This document shows, one piece after another, positions 47,579 to 59,368 of a stretch of DNA of 64,000 nt (the stretch's first letter is position 1; every line of letters begins with the position of its first letter). The notes beneath the pieces were generated by a model. It worked only from the letters and a program-made list of their open reading frames with translations. It made no database searches and had not been told where the DNA came from. This DNA comes from Haemonchus contortus (lineage: Eukaryota; Nematoda; Chromadorea; Rhabditida; Trichostrongylidae). The stretch spans positions 16,214,325 to 16,278,324 of the forward strand of contig LS997562.1 of the NCBI GenBank assembly GCA_000469685.2, in the 5' to 3' direction. The translations under genes were made by a program, and so were the position numbers.

Positions 47579-49996
47579 TCAGCGACGTTCACAGTATTTT
47601 GCAATGTATTCGCGTGCGCGATGCGTAAATTGTTCGCGATTCGTCGACCATAGTTGTGCGGCTTGCATGTTCAGTGCATCGTCAAAGTCGATGAGATCCG
47701 TGAACAAAGACGACAGGCCGTGAATTACCTGAACACTCAGCGCTATCTTTTAGTTTTGAACTTGACAAGGCTTAGAAGTTGCTCTTTTAACATGTTCTAA
47801 GAAATGCGCTTCAATCGAAAATTCTTCGAAGAAATACTTGACATATCACCAGAAAAGACTTCCTTCATAGAGAACTGGTCTTCTTGTCCTGTTGTACAGG
47901 CTTACCATATTTAACTATGCCCGACTCTAATTTGGAAGCAGGATTTGCGAATTCTGCGAGAACAGGTTTTCGCCTTTTTATCGGCTCAGTTTTCGTGGTC
48001 CTTGAGTAGGGTATAAAAGACGCTCATAGATGTAAAAGATATTGAAGAAATTTTATTATGAACAGGTGGGAGGCATGTTCTTTTGAGCAGTAATAACAGT
48101 AAACCTGTAGAAATCTATATTTTACATAACATGAAAAAATATTGAATAAGTAATCGAGGCCCAATTTGAAATAGCGGTTATAAAAAAGAGCGGTTTCCGG
48201 ACCACTTCGATGTAGGCTTCGGTATATAATGGAGAGGGATAGTTTGTGAAAGTATGAAATAATGGTTTGAAAAAAAAGAGGCCTGTGCAAAAGAAAGCAG
48301 AGTTACAGAGATTTTATCTTTACTATGTATTTTATAACATGTATATCTTGCGAGAAACTGTAATGACCCAGCGAAACTTTTTTTTCGCCCCACGGAACTG
48401 TGAAATTCGTAATAAATTGCTTTCGAGGAACCGCTGCATACGTTTAAAAGAAAAGCGAAAAGGTGGCTTCAAAAAAATGACCTGTCACCATCCGAAAGGT
48501 AACCTTATATTCTACAAAATATCTGCCAGTTGAACATATTGTACTTATGACGAAAACGACCGCCTACAAAATCTGATCGCAATTTTTCTCTAAGAAAATG
48601 TAGTACCAAGTAAAAAAGATGCTTACAGCATAAAGAACCATGTTGTTGTTTTTTTTGAAGCGAGGGCGTAGTGAAGTGTGAAAATGCTTTTTAAAATACA
48701 TCGAATGCTAAACCAGCCAAAGACCTCTTAGCCTCTCCCTGTTCAGTTTTTTTTGTAACACAATGCATATCAAGTAGTTGATCAATAATAAGTAAAGAAG
48801 AATGTAAGCATAACCTCTGAAAGATTTCTCGTCGGTCGCCATCCAAAAGCATCCAAGGAATTTTCTCGAAGAATTGATAGACAGATGCTGCCATCTTCAT
48901 TGATGTTTGGATGGAAGACTCGCGTCAAGCATTTGACAGTGGGAGGCTTAAAATCGTCCATTGACAAGGGAGATACCCTCCCGAGAGCTCATAACATACA
49001 GCAACAAAAAGTAGCAACTCCTACCACATTGTTATACTCAGGAGGTACCGAGATCGAGAATTTGAAAACGCCTCCTCTATAAATGCCTTCTTGGGGACAC
49101 ACCGTGAGAATCTGAAAAAAGCGGTATTTGTAACAGATTCAAAGATCGATTATCGATTAGCTATACAGGTGTTTCAGGATTTCCTCAACTATATTTGGGT
49201 TTCATAAAAATCCATTCAAAACAAGCACTTACCATTTCATGGAGCTGAGAAGTTGACGGGAACGAAAGCTTGCACATATTCTGATTTTTCAGATTCGTCT
49301 CCAAATCTTTTATTTCTAAAAGTTTCACTGTTAATTGACAGGGCTGTCCAGAATACCAGCGATACCCTACCGTCATGCCGGCGAAATGGTTATGTATACT
49401 GCGAAATAAAAAAAACTGAGATGCCCATGCTTTCTAACATCCAGACTTAAGCTCTTCTTTAAATCTAAGCTTGATCACCTCGGGATAAAGCTGGGCGTTC
49501 ATAAAGGAGGTCATCTCCTTTCTGCGAACAATGACTGCTTGATCCAAGTCCAAACAAACAGAGGAGATAAGCTAGCGTCCAGATAACCCTCGCCGAAAGC
49601 TTGTATCCCCGTCATCGGAAAAACGGAAGCTTCGCCCGGCTCGAAGTACAGTCATCACGCTGGTCATATTTTAAGCTCGGATTGAAAAATTGAAGTACTC
49701 CTCATTTTCAGCCACGTGACCACATCCCCATTTCTATGGAGGCGTTCAATTGCAATAGAACTAAAAACGCCATGGTCCTAATGCCAATGCCGACCGCAGA
49801 CGAAATATCGGCTTAGGGATAAGTTTTTGCGAATTGGTATAGAAGAAGGCCACTTAAACCTCCTGACTGAAAATGTGGAAACGGCATTATGGGGGAATTT
49901 ACCTTGAGCGAGTAGCTTTTCTCGAATGGCGATGCGGGTCTCCATATACTTTTTGTTGTCATCGATCCCATTGATTCTTTTTTGGAGATTCAGCAT
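47579..49996 (-). CDS. ube2f: NEDD8-conjugating enzyme E2, UBE2F-like
   Basis: Five minus-strand exons: 49903-49996, 49233-49315, 49025-49111, 48815-48946 and 47579-47728. All phases agree and the product is 181 residues (the family is about 185). UBE2F carries NEDD8 from the UBA3 E1 to cullin-5/RBX2-type ligases. The N-terminus MLNLQKR resembles the E1-docking peptide of UBE2F. The E2 core follows, with [22 protein letters not shown] at ~100-102 and catalytic Cys110 in [10 protein letters not shown], then the UBE2F-specific [13 protein letters not shown] insertion where ordinary E2s differ. The last exon reads [20 protein letters not shown] and ends CERR. An acceptor (tttttttcag) lies 5 nt before the ATG, implying trans-splicing. 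Intron 4 is 1086 nt. No canonical AATAAA was seen downstream. Confidence 0.92.
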
Positions 49997-50773
49997 TTTA
50001 TCTGAAAAAAACTCGGACACTCATGGGGAAAAGCATGGCCCCTAATGAAAATGTAGAAGTGGAGGGGGCACCACTTTTCTCCAACATATTAGGGGCTAGA
50101 GTGCAGAGAAGGAGAGGTAGCCGATTTTACTTATGCTTAGAGACGGTTCTTAACCAAAAAAGGTTTTTACCTAAGTCTTAGAAGGGGAGGAGCACCGGGA
50201 TGGGTGAGATGGAAGCATAAAGCTGGGATGAATCGTTGAACATCCGGTTGAGTCATCGACCCGGTGCTCCTTGTCTCCCAGGGTGAGGTTAAAAAACATT
50301 TTTTTTTTGGGTAAGGAACCTTCCTAATCCCTATTACAGGCTGGCAGAGTCGGCTATCCCTTCTAATCTGCACTCTAGCGACCAATGTTGAAGGGAAGCC
50401 GTGGCCCCCACCTGTGCCCTACTAAATTTTCACCAGGCCCTTTTTAGATTTTATGCCTGAACTTTTCCATCAACACTTTAGGAAAATTGCGATCACTAAT
50501 GGACAAGACCTGGGACCAAGACTGGTAGCCAAACAGAACAGCTCCCCAATTGAGGAATGCAACCAGCCTATTTATGAATGGATACAAATATTCAAGGAGA
50601 ACTTTCCAGGACACCATGACAGCTAATGAGACAACGATGACCGAGCCCTGCACTCAGCTGGAGGGGCGGGTTAGAAAAATCACAAAATTGCAGCCATCGC
50701 ACGGTTAAAACGCGCGTAAAAGTTGCGCTGGCTAGTTGTTAACTGGCGTTTCATCGCCCTAAAAAGCTACTTT
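49997..50773. other. Upstream region of the UBE2F-like gene; imperfect hairpin
   Basis: No exon is seen. Blocks ggaggagcaccggg (50187-50200) and cccggtgctcctt (50261-50273) can pair across about 60 nt, suggesting a small decayed foldback. The core promoter is not identifiable by eye. Confidence 0.4.
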
Positions 50774-50782
50774 ACGATTCTC

Positions 50783-52340
50783 AGAAGAACTTAAACAACA
50801 AAATCAGACAAGCACTACTTGCTGCGGTTGCGTCGCGGCCTTCGCACTGGAGCACGTTATTTTAGAGTGTCTAGCACTGCGGGAAGGCCTTGATGACAGG
50901 AGTGTTCCTCTTTCGTAACCCTGCTTATTGGCGGTTACGTAGCACGCTCGAACATGTTATTTTGAGTTGATTACCAGTTGTAAGATGTAATTTCCTATGA
51001 TCAACGGGCTGTTAAACTATAGTTTTGTAATGTATGTTTCTTTTCCTGCATTTTTCTCGTTCATGTTCCTTCCAAGACCACTGATGGGTAGTTATCCTCC
51101 CCTAGTGACTACTGAACACTGTTTGGTTCGGTGTTTCTATTTCTGTTGCATACTTCCTGGTTTGTGTTTCTTCTGAGACCTTCTCTGATAGAGGGTTGAA
51201 CACTGGTTTGAGGGTATGCCAACTTCTGTACACTTGAGTACATTTCGCATTCTCGGTGCGAGGCAATCTTAATCAAGTGTGAGGACTACATTTTCGCCGT
51301 GTGCCTGCATACCTATAGCATGGCGAGTAAAAAATTAAAAACTGAAGAGAATGGCAACAATAAGAAGGTAAAGCATCTTGAGGAAAATTATGAACTGGAA
51401 AAGTTTTAATAATGCTGGTCGGAAACTTTGTTTTGTGCACAGGTGAAATGTGAAATGCGAAATGAAGTGGAAATTCTATAGAGCTATGAACCGCGACTGT
51501 AGTGTTTTTTTTTTATTTTGCACAAAATCAACACGCTTAGCCAATTATAGTGGGAAGTTTTCTGCCGATAAACTGCTGAGAAACTTAATCATTTTTGTTG
51601 GAGCTTTGGTTTTTCATTGCTGTTATTCTCTTCATTCAACAACTTTAACTTGCTACATATCTATATGCGAGCTGCACAATGATCATGGAGTTTCCACACC
51701 TAATTAAGATCGCCTCGCGCCCTCAAGCCTTGCGTTTGTTTCACTCCCCAGCTAATCAGCTTTTCTGTTTTCTTTCTGCTTAGTGCTGGCGATTACACAC
51801 AACGTGTGGATGTTCTTCAAACCCCTCTTCGGCTTTAACATCGTCATCCGTAGCCTCTTTCGATTTGATGAATCAATTGTATAGAAGTTGGCATATCCCT
51901 AAATCAGGGTTCAGCACTCTATCAATCAAGGTCATTACTCAGCAGTTGTCTCAGGAGAAACACAAACCAAGAAGCATGCAATAGAATTAGAAACACATAA
52001 CAGTGTTCACTAGACATTCACTAGGGGTGGTAACTACCTATCAATGGTCTTGGAAGAAACATGAACGAGGAAACATGCAGGAAAGAGACATACATTAATA
52101 AACTATAGTTAAACAACCCATTGATCGTAGAAAATTATTTCTTACAGCTAGTAATAACTTAAAATAACGTGTTCGAGCGCGCTACATAACCGCCAATAAG
52201 CAGAGTTACAAAAGAGGAACCCTCCTGTCATGAAGCCTTCCCGCAGTGCTAGACACTCTAAAATAACGTGCTCCAGTGCGAAGGCCGCGACGCAACCGCA
52301 GCAAGTAGTGTTTGTCTGATTTTGTTGTTTAAGTTCTTCT
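50783..52340. mobile_element. Mutator-like (MULE-type) element with long inverted repeats
   Basis: 1558 bp bounded by a perfect 9-bp direct duplication, acgattctc, at 50774-50782 and 52341-52349. The terminal inverted repeats start agaagaacttaaacaacaaa and run about 460 bp (50783 to ~51240 and ~51880 to 52340) with scattered differences. 9-bp duplications plus long TIRs are the hallmark of Mutator-like elements. The ~640-bp interior encodes no recognisable MULE transposase, so this copy is non-autonomous. It does contain a short ORF at 51320-51409 with a donor-like gtaaag after AAG, possibly captured gene sequence. Confidence 0.85.
51320..51409 (+). CDS. Short ORF inside the MULE-type element
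   Basis: ATG at 51320 followed by 28 more sense codons, Lys/Glu-rich (MASKKLKTEENGNNKK), and a stop at 51407-51409. AAG|gtaaag after codon 16 could act as a splice donor. It might be the first exon of a captured host fragment or a transposase remnant. Very tentative. Confidence 0.2.
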   Translation: MASKKLKTEENGNNKKVKHLEENYELEKF

Positions 52341-52386
52341 ACGATTCTCTTTTTTTTGTTTTGGTTTTCTCAATTTCCTTGCGAAA

Positions 52387-52616
52387 ATGAATGTTAAGGA
52401 TCCATGCCAATCATCTGAGGTGAATGAAGATCGTTTCATGGAAGTAAGATCGTTGTGTTTCAATCTCTCAATGTTCCAATCTATCTTCAATTTTTAAGTT
52501 TTCAGTCTTTTATATTGTCGTTCGATTTATTGTTGGATTTTTATTTCGAAGCTCAGGTTTTTTTGGAGCGACGAGACCTCCTATTTAAGCTCGTAGTGCA
52601 ACATTCGTTCAATCTG
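52387..52616 (+). CDS. Two exon-like segments of an unrecognised gene
   Basis: An ATG at 52387 opens 19 codons (MNVKDPCQSSEVNEDRFME) to a donor GAA|gtaaga at 52443. An acceptor (cgaagctcag) then leads to 52557-52616, 20 codons in matching phase (VFLERRDLLFKLVVQHSFNL) before gtagac. A related version of the second exon occurs at 53018-53069. The read-through end (LVDFNWKL) loosely recalls the start of a COMM domain, but a stop follows. I cannot name the gene. Confidence 0.3.
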
Positions 52617-52805
52617 GTAGACTTTAATTGGAAGCTATAACTCAATGTCATCGGATTTACGACATTTGTAACGGTTGCCATGACAACCAGGGGTTTCTAG
52701 TTAGTGAATCGCGAAATTTTAGAATTGGTGGGAACGTAGTGTAGATGTGGCGAGCCGTGAAATCATACAAATAACCGCTACCACGATTAGTATGTGGACC
52801 ATTGG

Positions 52806-52881
52806 CATCTTTCATAGTCCACGATTTTGCGGGCGACCAGTCGCGCGACCGGTCGCGCGACTGGTCGTGGACTATGAAAGC
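52806..52881. repeat. GC-rich palindrome
   Basis: A 34-nt perfect palindrome at 52834-52867 (the arm starts cgaccagtcgcgcgacc) is nested inside outer arms ctttcatagtccacga (52809-52824) and tcgtggactatgaaag (52865-52880). The whole can extrude as a cruciform with an internal bulge on the left arm. Confidence 0.85.
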
Positions 52882-53017
52882 AGCCATTCGGCCTCAGCTT
52901 CCGTACCGCTTTTCCGCATTCTTGCGGTTGAATTCGCCCGATGCTTGTCATCAACGACCTAATCTACGAGCTCGAAATCTTGAGCAGCAACTAATGCTCA
53001 TATTGAATCCGTTTAAG

Positions 53018-53069
53018 GTGTTTCTTGAATGGAGGCACAGGGCATACAATCTTGTCGTTCAGAGTTTCC
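53018..53069 (+). CDS. Diverged second copy of the exon at 52557-52616
   Basis: Follows an acceptor-like gtttaag and encodes VFLEWRHRAYNLVVQSF, aligning with VFLERRDLLFKLVVQHSF of the earlier exon. A weak donor follows (C|gtgaag) and the frame continues open beyond. This suggests tandem exon duplication, possibly mutually exclusive exons or a decayed copy. Confidence 0.3.
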
Positions 53070-53449
53070 GTGAAGAAATTAAACCTTCACCCTGGTCTAG
53101 CTCACAGAGAAGAGTGATGTGTCCGGCCCACGGATCCCGGTTCCTTACCGTGAGCAATGACGGTGGTGATCTTCGCCCCTTGACGAAGTTCAGTGCGCCG
53201 CTTTCCCAATCTGTACGTGTCTGTCTCGAGAGGCTTCCAGCAATGTCTTTTCCCCTGCACACTGAATGGCGCTAACTGTAGTCCACCTTCCACTATGCCC
53301 TAAGCGCCGAGATTGTGGGAGCGAGAGGGTCCCTTCTACCACCCATGGGGGGGGGGGGGAAGAACTCAGTAACCTTCTTTATCGTGAACCATGCCTTTAA
53401 GTCTCTCAAACAAGAAGGACCGCATTGTGGAGAAGATGGGTACAGGGAT

Positions 53450-54850
53450 GGATGATCTTTGTTTTCCCCACTGCCCTCTCGATGTTCTCAAATGCTCCCA
53501 CGAGGCGCATTTCGTTCTGTTTCAGCTTTGGAGCCAGGTCGTCATGTCATGTTCATGTTGACTTCGCGACCTAGACTCGTAGCCAGAGCACTCAACGATG
53601 TTGGTAACACTGGGCATAAATGGAAGAACGGGAACCAATTCGTTTCTCGTAAACGTCTTCATCGTTAGGATCACTAGCAAACCGATCCTTCCAGAAACGC
53701 TGTCGAGTTTAGCCAGCAGTCGTTCCGCCTGCTCGAGATTCGGTGTTATAAGCATGATGTCTTCTGCAAAGCATAGCGTAGGTAGCAGTCGTCGACCTTC
53801 AATCCCGTCCCTTTCCATTTCAAATGACGCATCATGTTCCCATGAGCGACACCGAAAAGTTTGGGAGACTATTACGTACTCAATACAAGAGTTGTACAGC
53901 ATTAGAAAGTACAAATCGCCACATAATCCTTTTGAGCCTATGTGTCCCTGAGATTTTAGCAGCCTCTGAAGAGCGAGCTTACTCAACGCTGCCTTGTTAA
54001 GGCTCAATTATATCACTGTTTTTGGCATTTGCGTACCCGCGGGTAGCTTACCGTGTGGAGGCTGGGTAGGCTTCGTGGAGATAAGCAAACGAGCCCGTTT
54101 AGCCCTTCTGCTGGATGCATTTCCTTATCTTGCGATTTTGTTTGAAGGTCTCATAATCCCACTAGGGAGTACGTGGGGAGGCGCTTTTAAATCCCAGGTG
54201 GAAGACACTTCCTTGTTAATATTTGGAAGACATTGGGCGAATATATGAATCAACTGTTAAAGCACACCGTACTGTCACAGTTGCGCGGCATCCCTATGTA
54301 CACCGTATAAAGAACTTCCACCTGAGATTTAGAAGCGACTCCCCACGTACTTTCCCTGAGTGGGTTTATGAGACCCTTAAACAGAATCGAAGAATAAGGA
54401 AATGCATCCAGCAGAAGGGCCAAACGGGCTGGTTTGCTTACCTCGGCTTCGTGTAACTACCCAGGCTATCCCATGCAGAGCAAGGGCCTTATTTGTTAGA
54501 GGCCGAATCGCCTCTCAGGCTCTTTCCAGTTACTCGGATGCAAGTCTTGGTTGAAGCGCACCACCAAGCGCAACCTCGAACTCTCTACTCACGCATGCAT
54601 GGATATGCCTGTGAAGAGTGAGAAGGTATAAACCGCCCAATGCAGCACAGACAGAGTTCTATTCACTGAAACCAGCTGCATCACTAGTCAAATACCGGTA
54701 GCTTTTGGCTTGCAATTCAATCTCCCATCCGCCTCCTGAGGACGATGAGCGGAGGTGCCACTTACCAGTTATCCCGCCACCAACCATTCGGTGTGAGAGA
54801 GCACTTCAGTGGAGCGGATCGGTGGAAGTCAACAACACCCCGTTTGAATT
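53450..54850 (-). pseudogene. Deleted copy of the RTE-type element
   Basis: The minus-strand frame 53522-54007 reads QRLLKSQG (matching residues ~141-148 of the intact ORF at 33755-37063) and, soon after, MERDGIEGRRLLPTLCFAED and ITPNLEQAERLLAKLDS, matching the FADD region (~810-860). Roughly 660 codons between are missing, so the endonuclease and most of the reverse transcriptase are deleted. FADD is altered to FAED. The 5' part (54470-54850) corresponds to the leader and N-terminal coding region of the intact element. A foldback is inserted at 54059-54463. Confidence 0.75.
54059..54463. repeat. Long foldback inside the RTE relic
   Basis: Arms of about 150 bp (54059-54211 and 54312-54463) are imperfect inverted copies sharing agcccgttt-gcccttctgc, tggatgcatttcctta and gtacgtggggag. 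About 100 nt of loop lies between. Because the arms also resemble RTE leader sequence, this may be a head-to-head duplication of element sequence rather than a separate MITE. Confidence 0.7.
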
Positions 54851-57299
54851 TACCATGCAGTTCGGTTCCACGTCAATATCAGCTTTAGAGCTTCTAGTAA
54901 CACGTCTAGTGAACATTCAGGTTCTCTTCCTTGCTCTATTGTAGAACAAGTAGCTAAAAGCTTTCTTCAGGTCTTGAATAACGAATTCTTATTAAATGGT
55001 GGCAGTGATGAGAGGAATAACTTCTGTTTAGGATGACTCAATGGAGACCGACATTTTGAAATAGCTACTAAATCGGTACCGCGTAACATATAGGCAAGTC
55101 GTAGCACACCCTGTTTGAAGCCAGACGAACCCATTTTGTGGAAACCGTACTCTGCGGACATCTACGCACAATTAAACACGTCCCTGATGTTGGCGAATGT
55201 CCGGTGGTTTTTTGTTTTGCTGGGTCTTAGAGCGTGAGCTGGTGCCCGATTTTGTTTCAAACGACGTGAGATACAACCCAAACCGTCTTTCATATCTTTC
55301 ACGCTCTGATCGGTATCGCACGTCTCCCTCTAGAAGAAAATTCACCGAGTCACTGGCGTTTTTCAAATGTTTGCCAATAATTTACTTGGTTGAAGCCCAA
55401 TACGCTTCTTCCTTTAGAATTTCCCCTAGCTGTTTCCAAATTACGGTTTATACTGCAGTGCTGTGAGCTTTTCCTCGAGGAACGCTTTCTTTGCGACTGT
55501 GGCCGTAGCATTATGAACGACTTATAGCAACCGATCGTTGGTCTTCAGCAAATGAGTATAGCGGAACGCAGTCAGCCGTCTGTGCAGCTGTGGCAACACC
55601 GCGTCGCCGGTCTGGGACGGATATCAGAATAACTCTGATTGCCGTAGCATTCCCGTTCTATTATACTAACAGGTTTTGAAGCATACGGTGCTACGGAAAT
55701 CAGGGTCATTCTGATAGCCGCGCCGTTTTTATTCGTTTAGGTGCTAGCGATTTTTTCACAGTTCAAAAGGAGCGCAGTTTCAGCTGAGGCCCCCTCCCCC
55801 TGACTCCCTCCTTCCCCTGAGAAAGTTTAGCCCGCTCCTGCGTCAGAAAACTAACGGTGAGGCGCCAAAAAACTTGTGGTATTGGCTTCTATGACAATAG
55901 TATCGGCAAAAGATGAAGTGATTGGCTGCGTTCAGAGTCGGCGACGTTAACCAGTGACGGTTGCATCGCTCTACCTCGCCGACAATGTATTACTTGTAAG
56001 AAGAACGAATGTATTTCTTTGTTCTGGACTTCTGCCAATCAAGACAGAACCGCAGGTGACAGTGTGAGATTCTATAAACGATACATACTTAATACTCAAT
56101 GATAGAATCTGATAGCAAGTGATAAGCGTTGATAGAATATAGATAGGAATCGGTCGGATTCGTTGTGTCTTTCTCTTTTTCTCGCTGAAGAGCCATATGT
56201 ACGGATTGTAGATTTAAAAATTATAGAAATATTCGTCTGCAACTCAGTTGAACCGTAGGAGAGGGATCATTGTCTACAAAGATAGCAATAGTGGAACCTT
56301 AGGTGCATCTTCGGGGAGGTCATACACTAAGTAGCAATCAGATCGTTCGGTCCGTACCGAGCCAGTTTCACTTCCGTGCGTTTGGTTCGACACCTCTGGT
56401 CTTGGGATCTACATAATTTTTTCACAAGATGGGCGAGTTGTGGACAAGAAACTTCACAAAGCCTCGGACGAAAAAGATAACCAGTTGAAAGTAACATGAG
56501 TTATAATTTTCTTCTTCAATTCTACTGTTATAGATCACCATCGCAGTAAGGATACGAATCTTTCTGATCACGCTTTTGCCCTTGTGTGACTTCGTTTCTT
56601 TTTTCTCAGTCTCCGTTTCTAGATAGCATTTCGCTGATTCGGACATTGTCATTCTGTTTTTAAACTCTTATCTCTTCTTTTGGTACTTGATTGAAGGCTT
56701 AACTTTTATTTTCTATCTCTTAGGATTATGCAAAATTCTGTAGACACTCGGATGCACGTTTCATATTTATTTATAGTACTATTTAAACTCTCACTCATTG
56801 CACTATATAGCCGCCATTATTATCTATTGAATTCACCTAACGATGGAACAGCTTGAGTGCTCACTTCTTTTAGGAAGAGGACTGTGAGGCTAAGAATGTA
56901 GTCACAGCATTTTTGAGATTACCGAGAAAGGCAAGCTTCTTTTTTGATAAGGAAACTGAAGTGACCAAAAAATGATAGGTTAAAGTCATGTGTTCAAGGT
57001 GTTGGAAAGTATAGGGAACGGTGTTCCGGTAATGTTCCTATGATCTGGTCTGTGGGGTCTTTGCTATGCAAGGACGATCGCAGTTATGCAGACGGAAGTT
57101 ATGCTGACAGAAACTCTCCTAGGTGGCTTTTCTTCGACCTCATGAACGAGTTCCTCTAGCTAACTGCTGTATATAGTAGCCGCGACTGTTGATTTGGGAA
57201 AACAGCTCGTTGTAGAGCCTTCTTCTCAAGTTAGCAGCATAGAAAAAAAATTCTTCGATGCCAATGTGCCTTAGGCTGCACAAGTTCATCTTCTGTTAG
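54851..57299. other. No gene; one small foldback at 55618-55725
   Basis: The foldback pairs atcagaataactctgatt-ccgtagca with its near complement tgctacgg-aatcagggtcattctgat. The remaining sequence has only short frames without splice support. Confidence 0.4.
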
Positions 57300-57700
57300 A
57301 AAGAAAGCGACCGTCCTGTTGTTTTCACAGAGGATTCAGCTCTCATCTTCATCATTCTGCAGCAATCCTTCCGTTCGGGTGAGGAGGAGCTACTGACTGG
57401 CTTATTGAGAACGCTTGTGGCATAGATCGTTGTTCAGTTGGTGCGGATTAATCGAGCGAGATTTTTCCCGTGCTCCCTGCTCATAGCCTCGGGCTTTTTC
57501 TTCACTTCCCTCAGAAGTTGGTCGTCATTGATAGCGACTGACTGGTTGGACGAGGATCGTTGTTGAGCGTCATATCTCCAGAGTGGAAGCGATCGTCGAC
57601 CAAAGGTTTCACACCTTCCGAGAATTTCTCTGACGCAATGTTGATGTTTGATCCAGCGGAACGGACACTTCATCCATGGCGCTATTCGTAATTGCTAGAA
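57300..57700 (-). pseudogene. Mariner transposase N-terminal relic
   Basis: The minus-strand translation, read across frameshifts, gives SNINIAS-EKF, then RFHSGDMTLNNDPRP, then INDDQLLREVKKKPEA. This matches the order of the N-terminal HTH domain and linker of mariner transposases (W-F-KFRSGDFSLED-PR-GRP and the DD-L--EADP-QT-RE block). The catalytic domain is absent. It is unrelated in position to the C-terminal relic at 10720-10990. Confidence 0.6.
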
Positions 57701-59364
57701 GTTGATCCCTCTATAATTGCGACCTGATTTTGCAAAAGAAGCTTTCAGGGTCCTATTCGAGCATACGCGATGGTGACTTGAAGATCGATCTAGAATATGG
57801 TGATGGTCCGAATGGGGTTAAAGATTCTTGTACGGAGCGCCGGTACACATAAACATGTGTCTCAAAACTTTTTCATCATTGTTATAGTTACATTTGTTGT
57901 GGTTACAGTAAGGGCGTTACACCTTATGCAGAACTCCATTGTTGGAAAGAACTGCAGCTCATACCTGTGGATGCTTTACATGGTCCATATTCACCTAATA
58001 CATGCTCAAAACTCTAGGCGCCGGCTTTCAGCAAATGTACGAAAAAGTGACGGGAAACCAGTGGTTCAATCGATGGGAACCTACGGCACTGTGAAACTTC
58101 AACTTCCAAAAGTTACGCGATTAATGTCATGATTCAACATTCAAGTCTAGTTTTCTGCGTGAAGTTTGATAATTTTACTTGGTTTCGATCGAAATAACAA
58201 AGGCGAAGTCCACTCCACGTTCAGTCATTTTTGACCATTCCCAGCGCCAATCTGAATCTTGTCTTTCTCTCAGTACCATCCACCTCGACCGGCACTCCAT
58301 CGATTGGTTTCATTTCTCGAATCTTCGGTGAATTTCTGTTGTTATTAACTTTCTCCAATCTATACTGGATCAAGTCAATTGCTTGTTCGCATTTCACCCA
58401 CCTGGGTGAGCGCTACCCCACCATAGAAATTCAAAAGAAAATAAGACTGGCTTTGTAAATTACCAGCCCAGACGAAAGTTTCATTCACACATCGAAGAAG
58501 CAAGTATATGGCATGTTCATGTCCAAAAATGGTTCAGAATAGACCCGATAAGGACTCAACGCTCGTTCGAAGTACCCACTGCGGCCGCGTGGACCTTGGA
58601 TAGTAAACGAACAGGTTGTGGGAGGGCCTACCTGGATCTTTTCGATACATCTTTATTAAAGTAGTTTTGCCTCAAAATGTCTTCCTTCCTGTCAAATCCG
58701 ATGTCGCTAGGTCTTCGAAACATCGAGGTAATAAAAAACAAGCATTTGAGCAATCTCGAAATTCCCTAAAACTCCCGCCTTCATAAACACTTGAACTCAT
58801 TTCCCTTATTCGGCCTTCCATCTATTCTCACTTATATTTGCGGATCTCTGAGGTGTTCTGAAACGGTTTGTATGTTCATGAATGTATTACGTTTAAGATC
58901 ACGCTGCATTCATGGAAAGCGTAACATATGGCATGGCATGGCTTGTTAACCCCAAAGTAAGGCATGTTGATAAACTGATTAACCGATATCGGCAGTAAAA
59001 CTCAAAGCTGATAGTATCATCACGGTGCTACACTCGTATTCAGCCTCGGATATAACTGTAGAAGGAAGAAAGAACTTTGTTGGAAGACGGAAGGAGAATA
59101 TGCTCTTTGCCATTAATGGGAGTGTTGCGATTCTATCACCGAGATTAGGGGGTCATGGCGCACTCGCGACCTGCGACTGATTGCCATTGAGGTTTACATT
59201 CTTTGTTCTGAGCGTGCAACGACATCATCGTAGTGGAACTTTAAAAAGAGGCTTGGTTTTCACTCTGACTTTGAATTTTTCCTTTTCATTTTCAGGTTCA
59301 TATGCAAGTTTATTCTTGAGATACGTTTCCTACACTTTTTCTCCTCAAGAATGATCTTCGTTAT
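57701..59364. other. No gene recognised
   Basis: Open frames at 57797-58132 and 58231-58458 have no bounded exon structure or known domain. No RNA gene or matched repeat was found. Confidence 0.4.
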
Positions 59365-59368
59365 TTAA

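Noticed and set aside
48691..48790. Last coding exon of the UBE2F-like gene at the nearby acceptor ctgaacag (minus strand)
   Set aside because: It encodes a short unrelated tail; the true conserved C-terminal exon is at 47579-47728.
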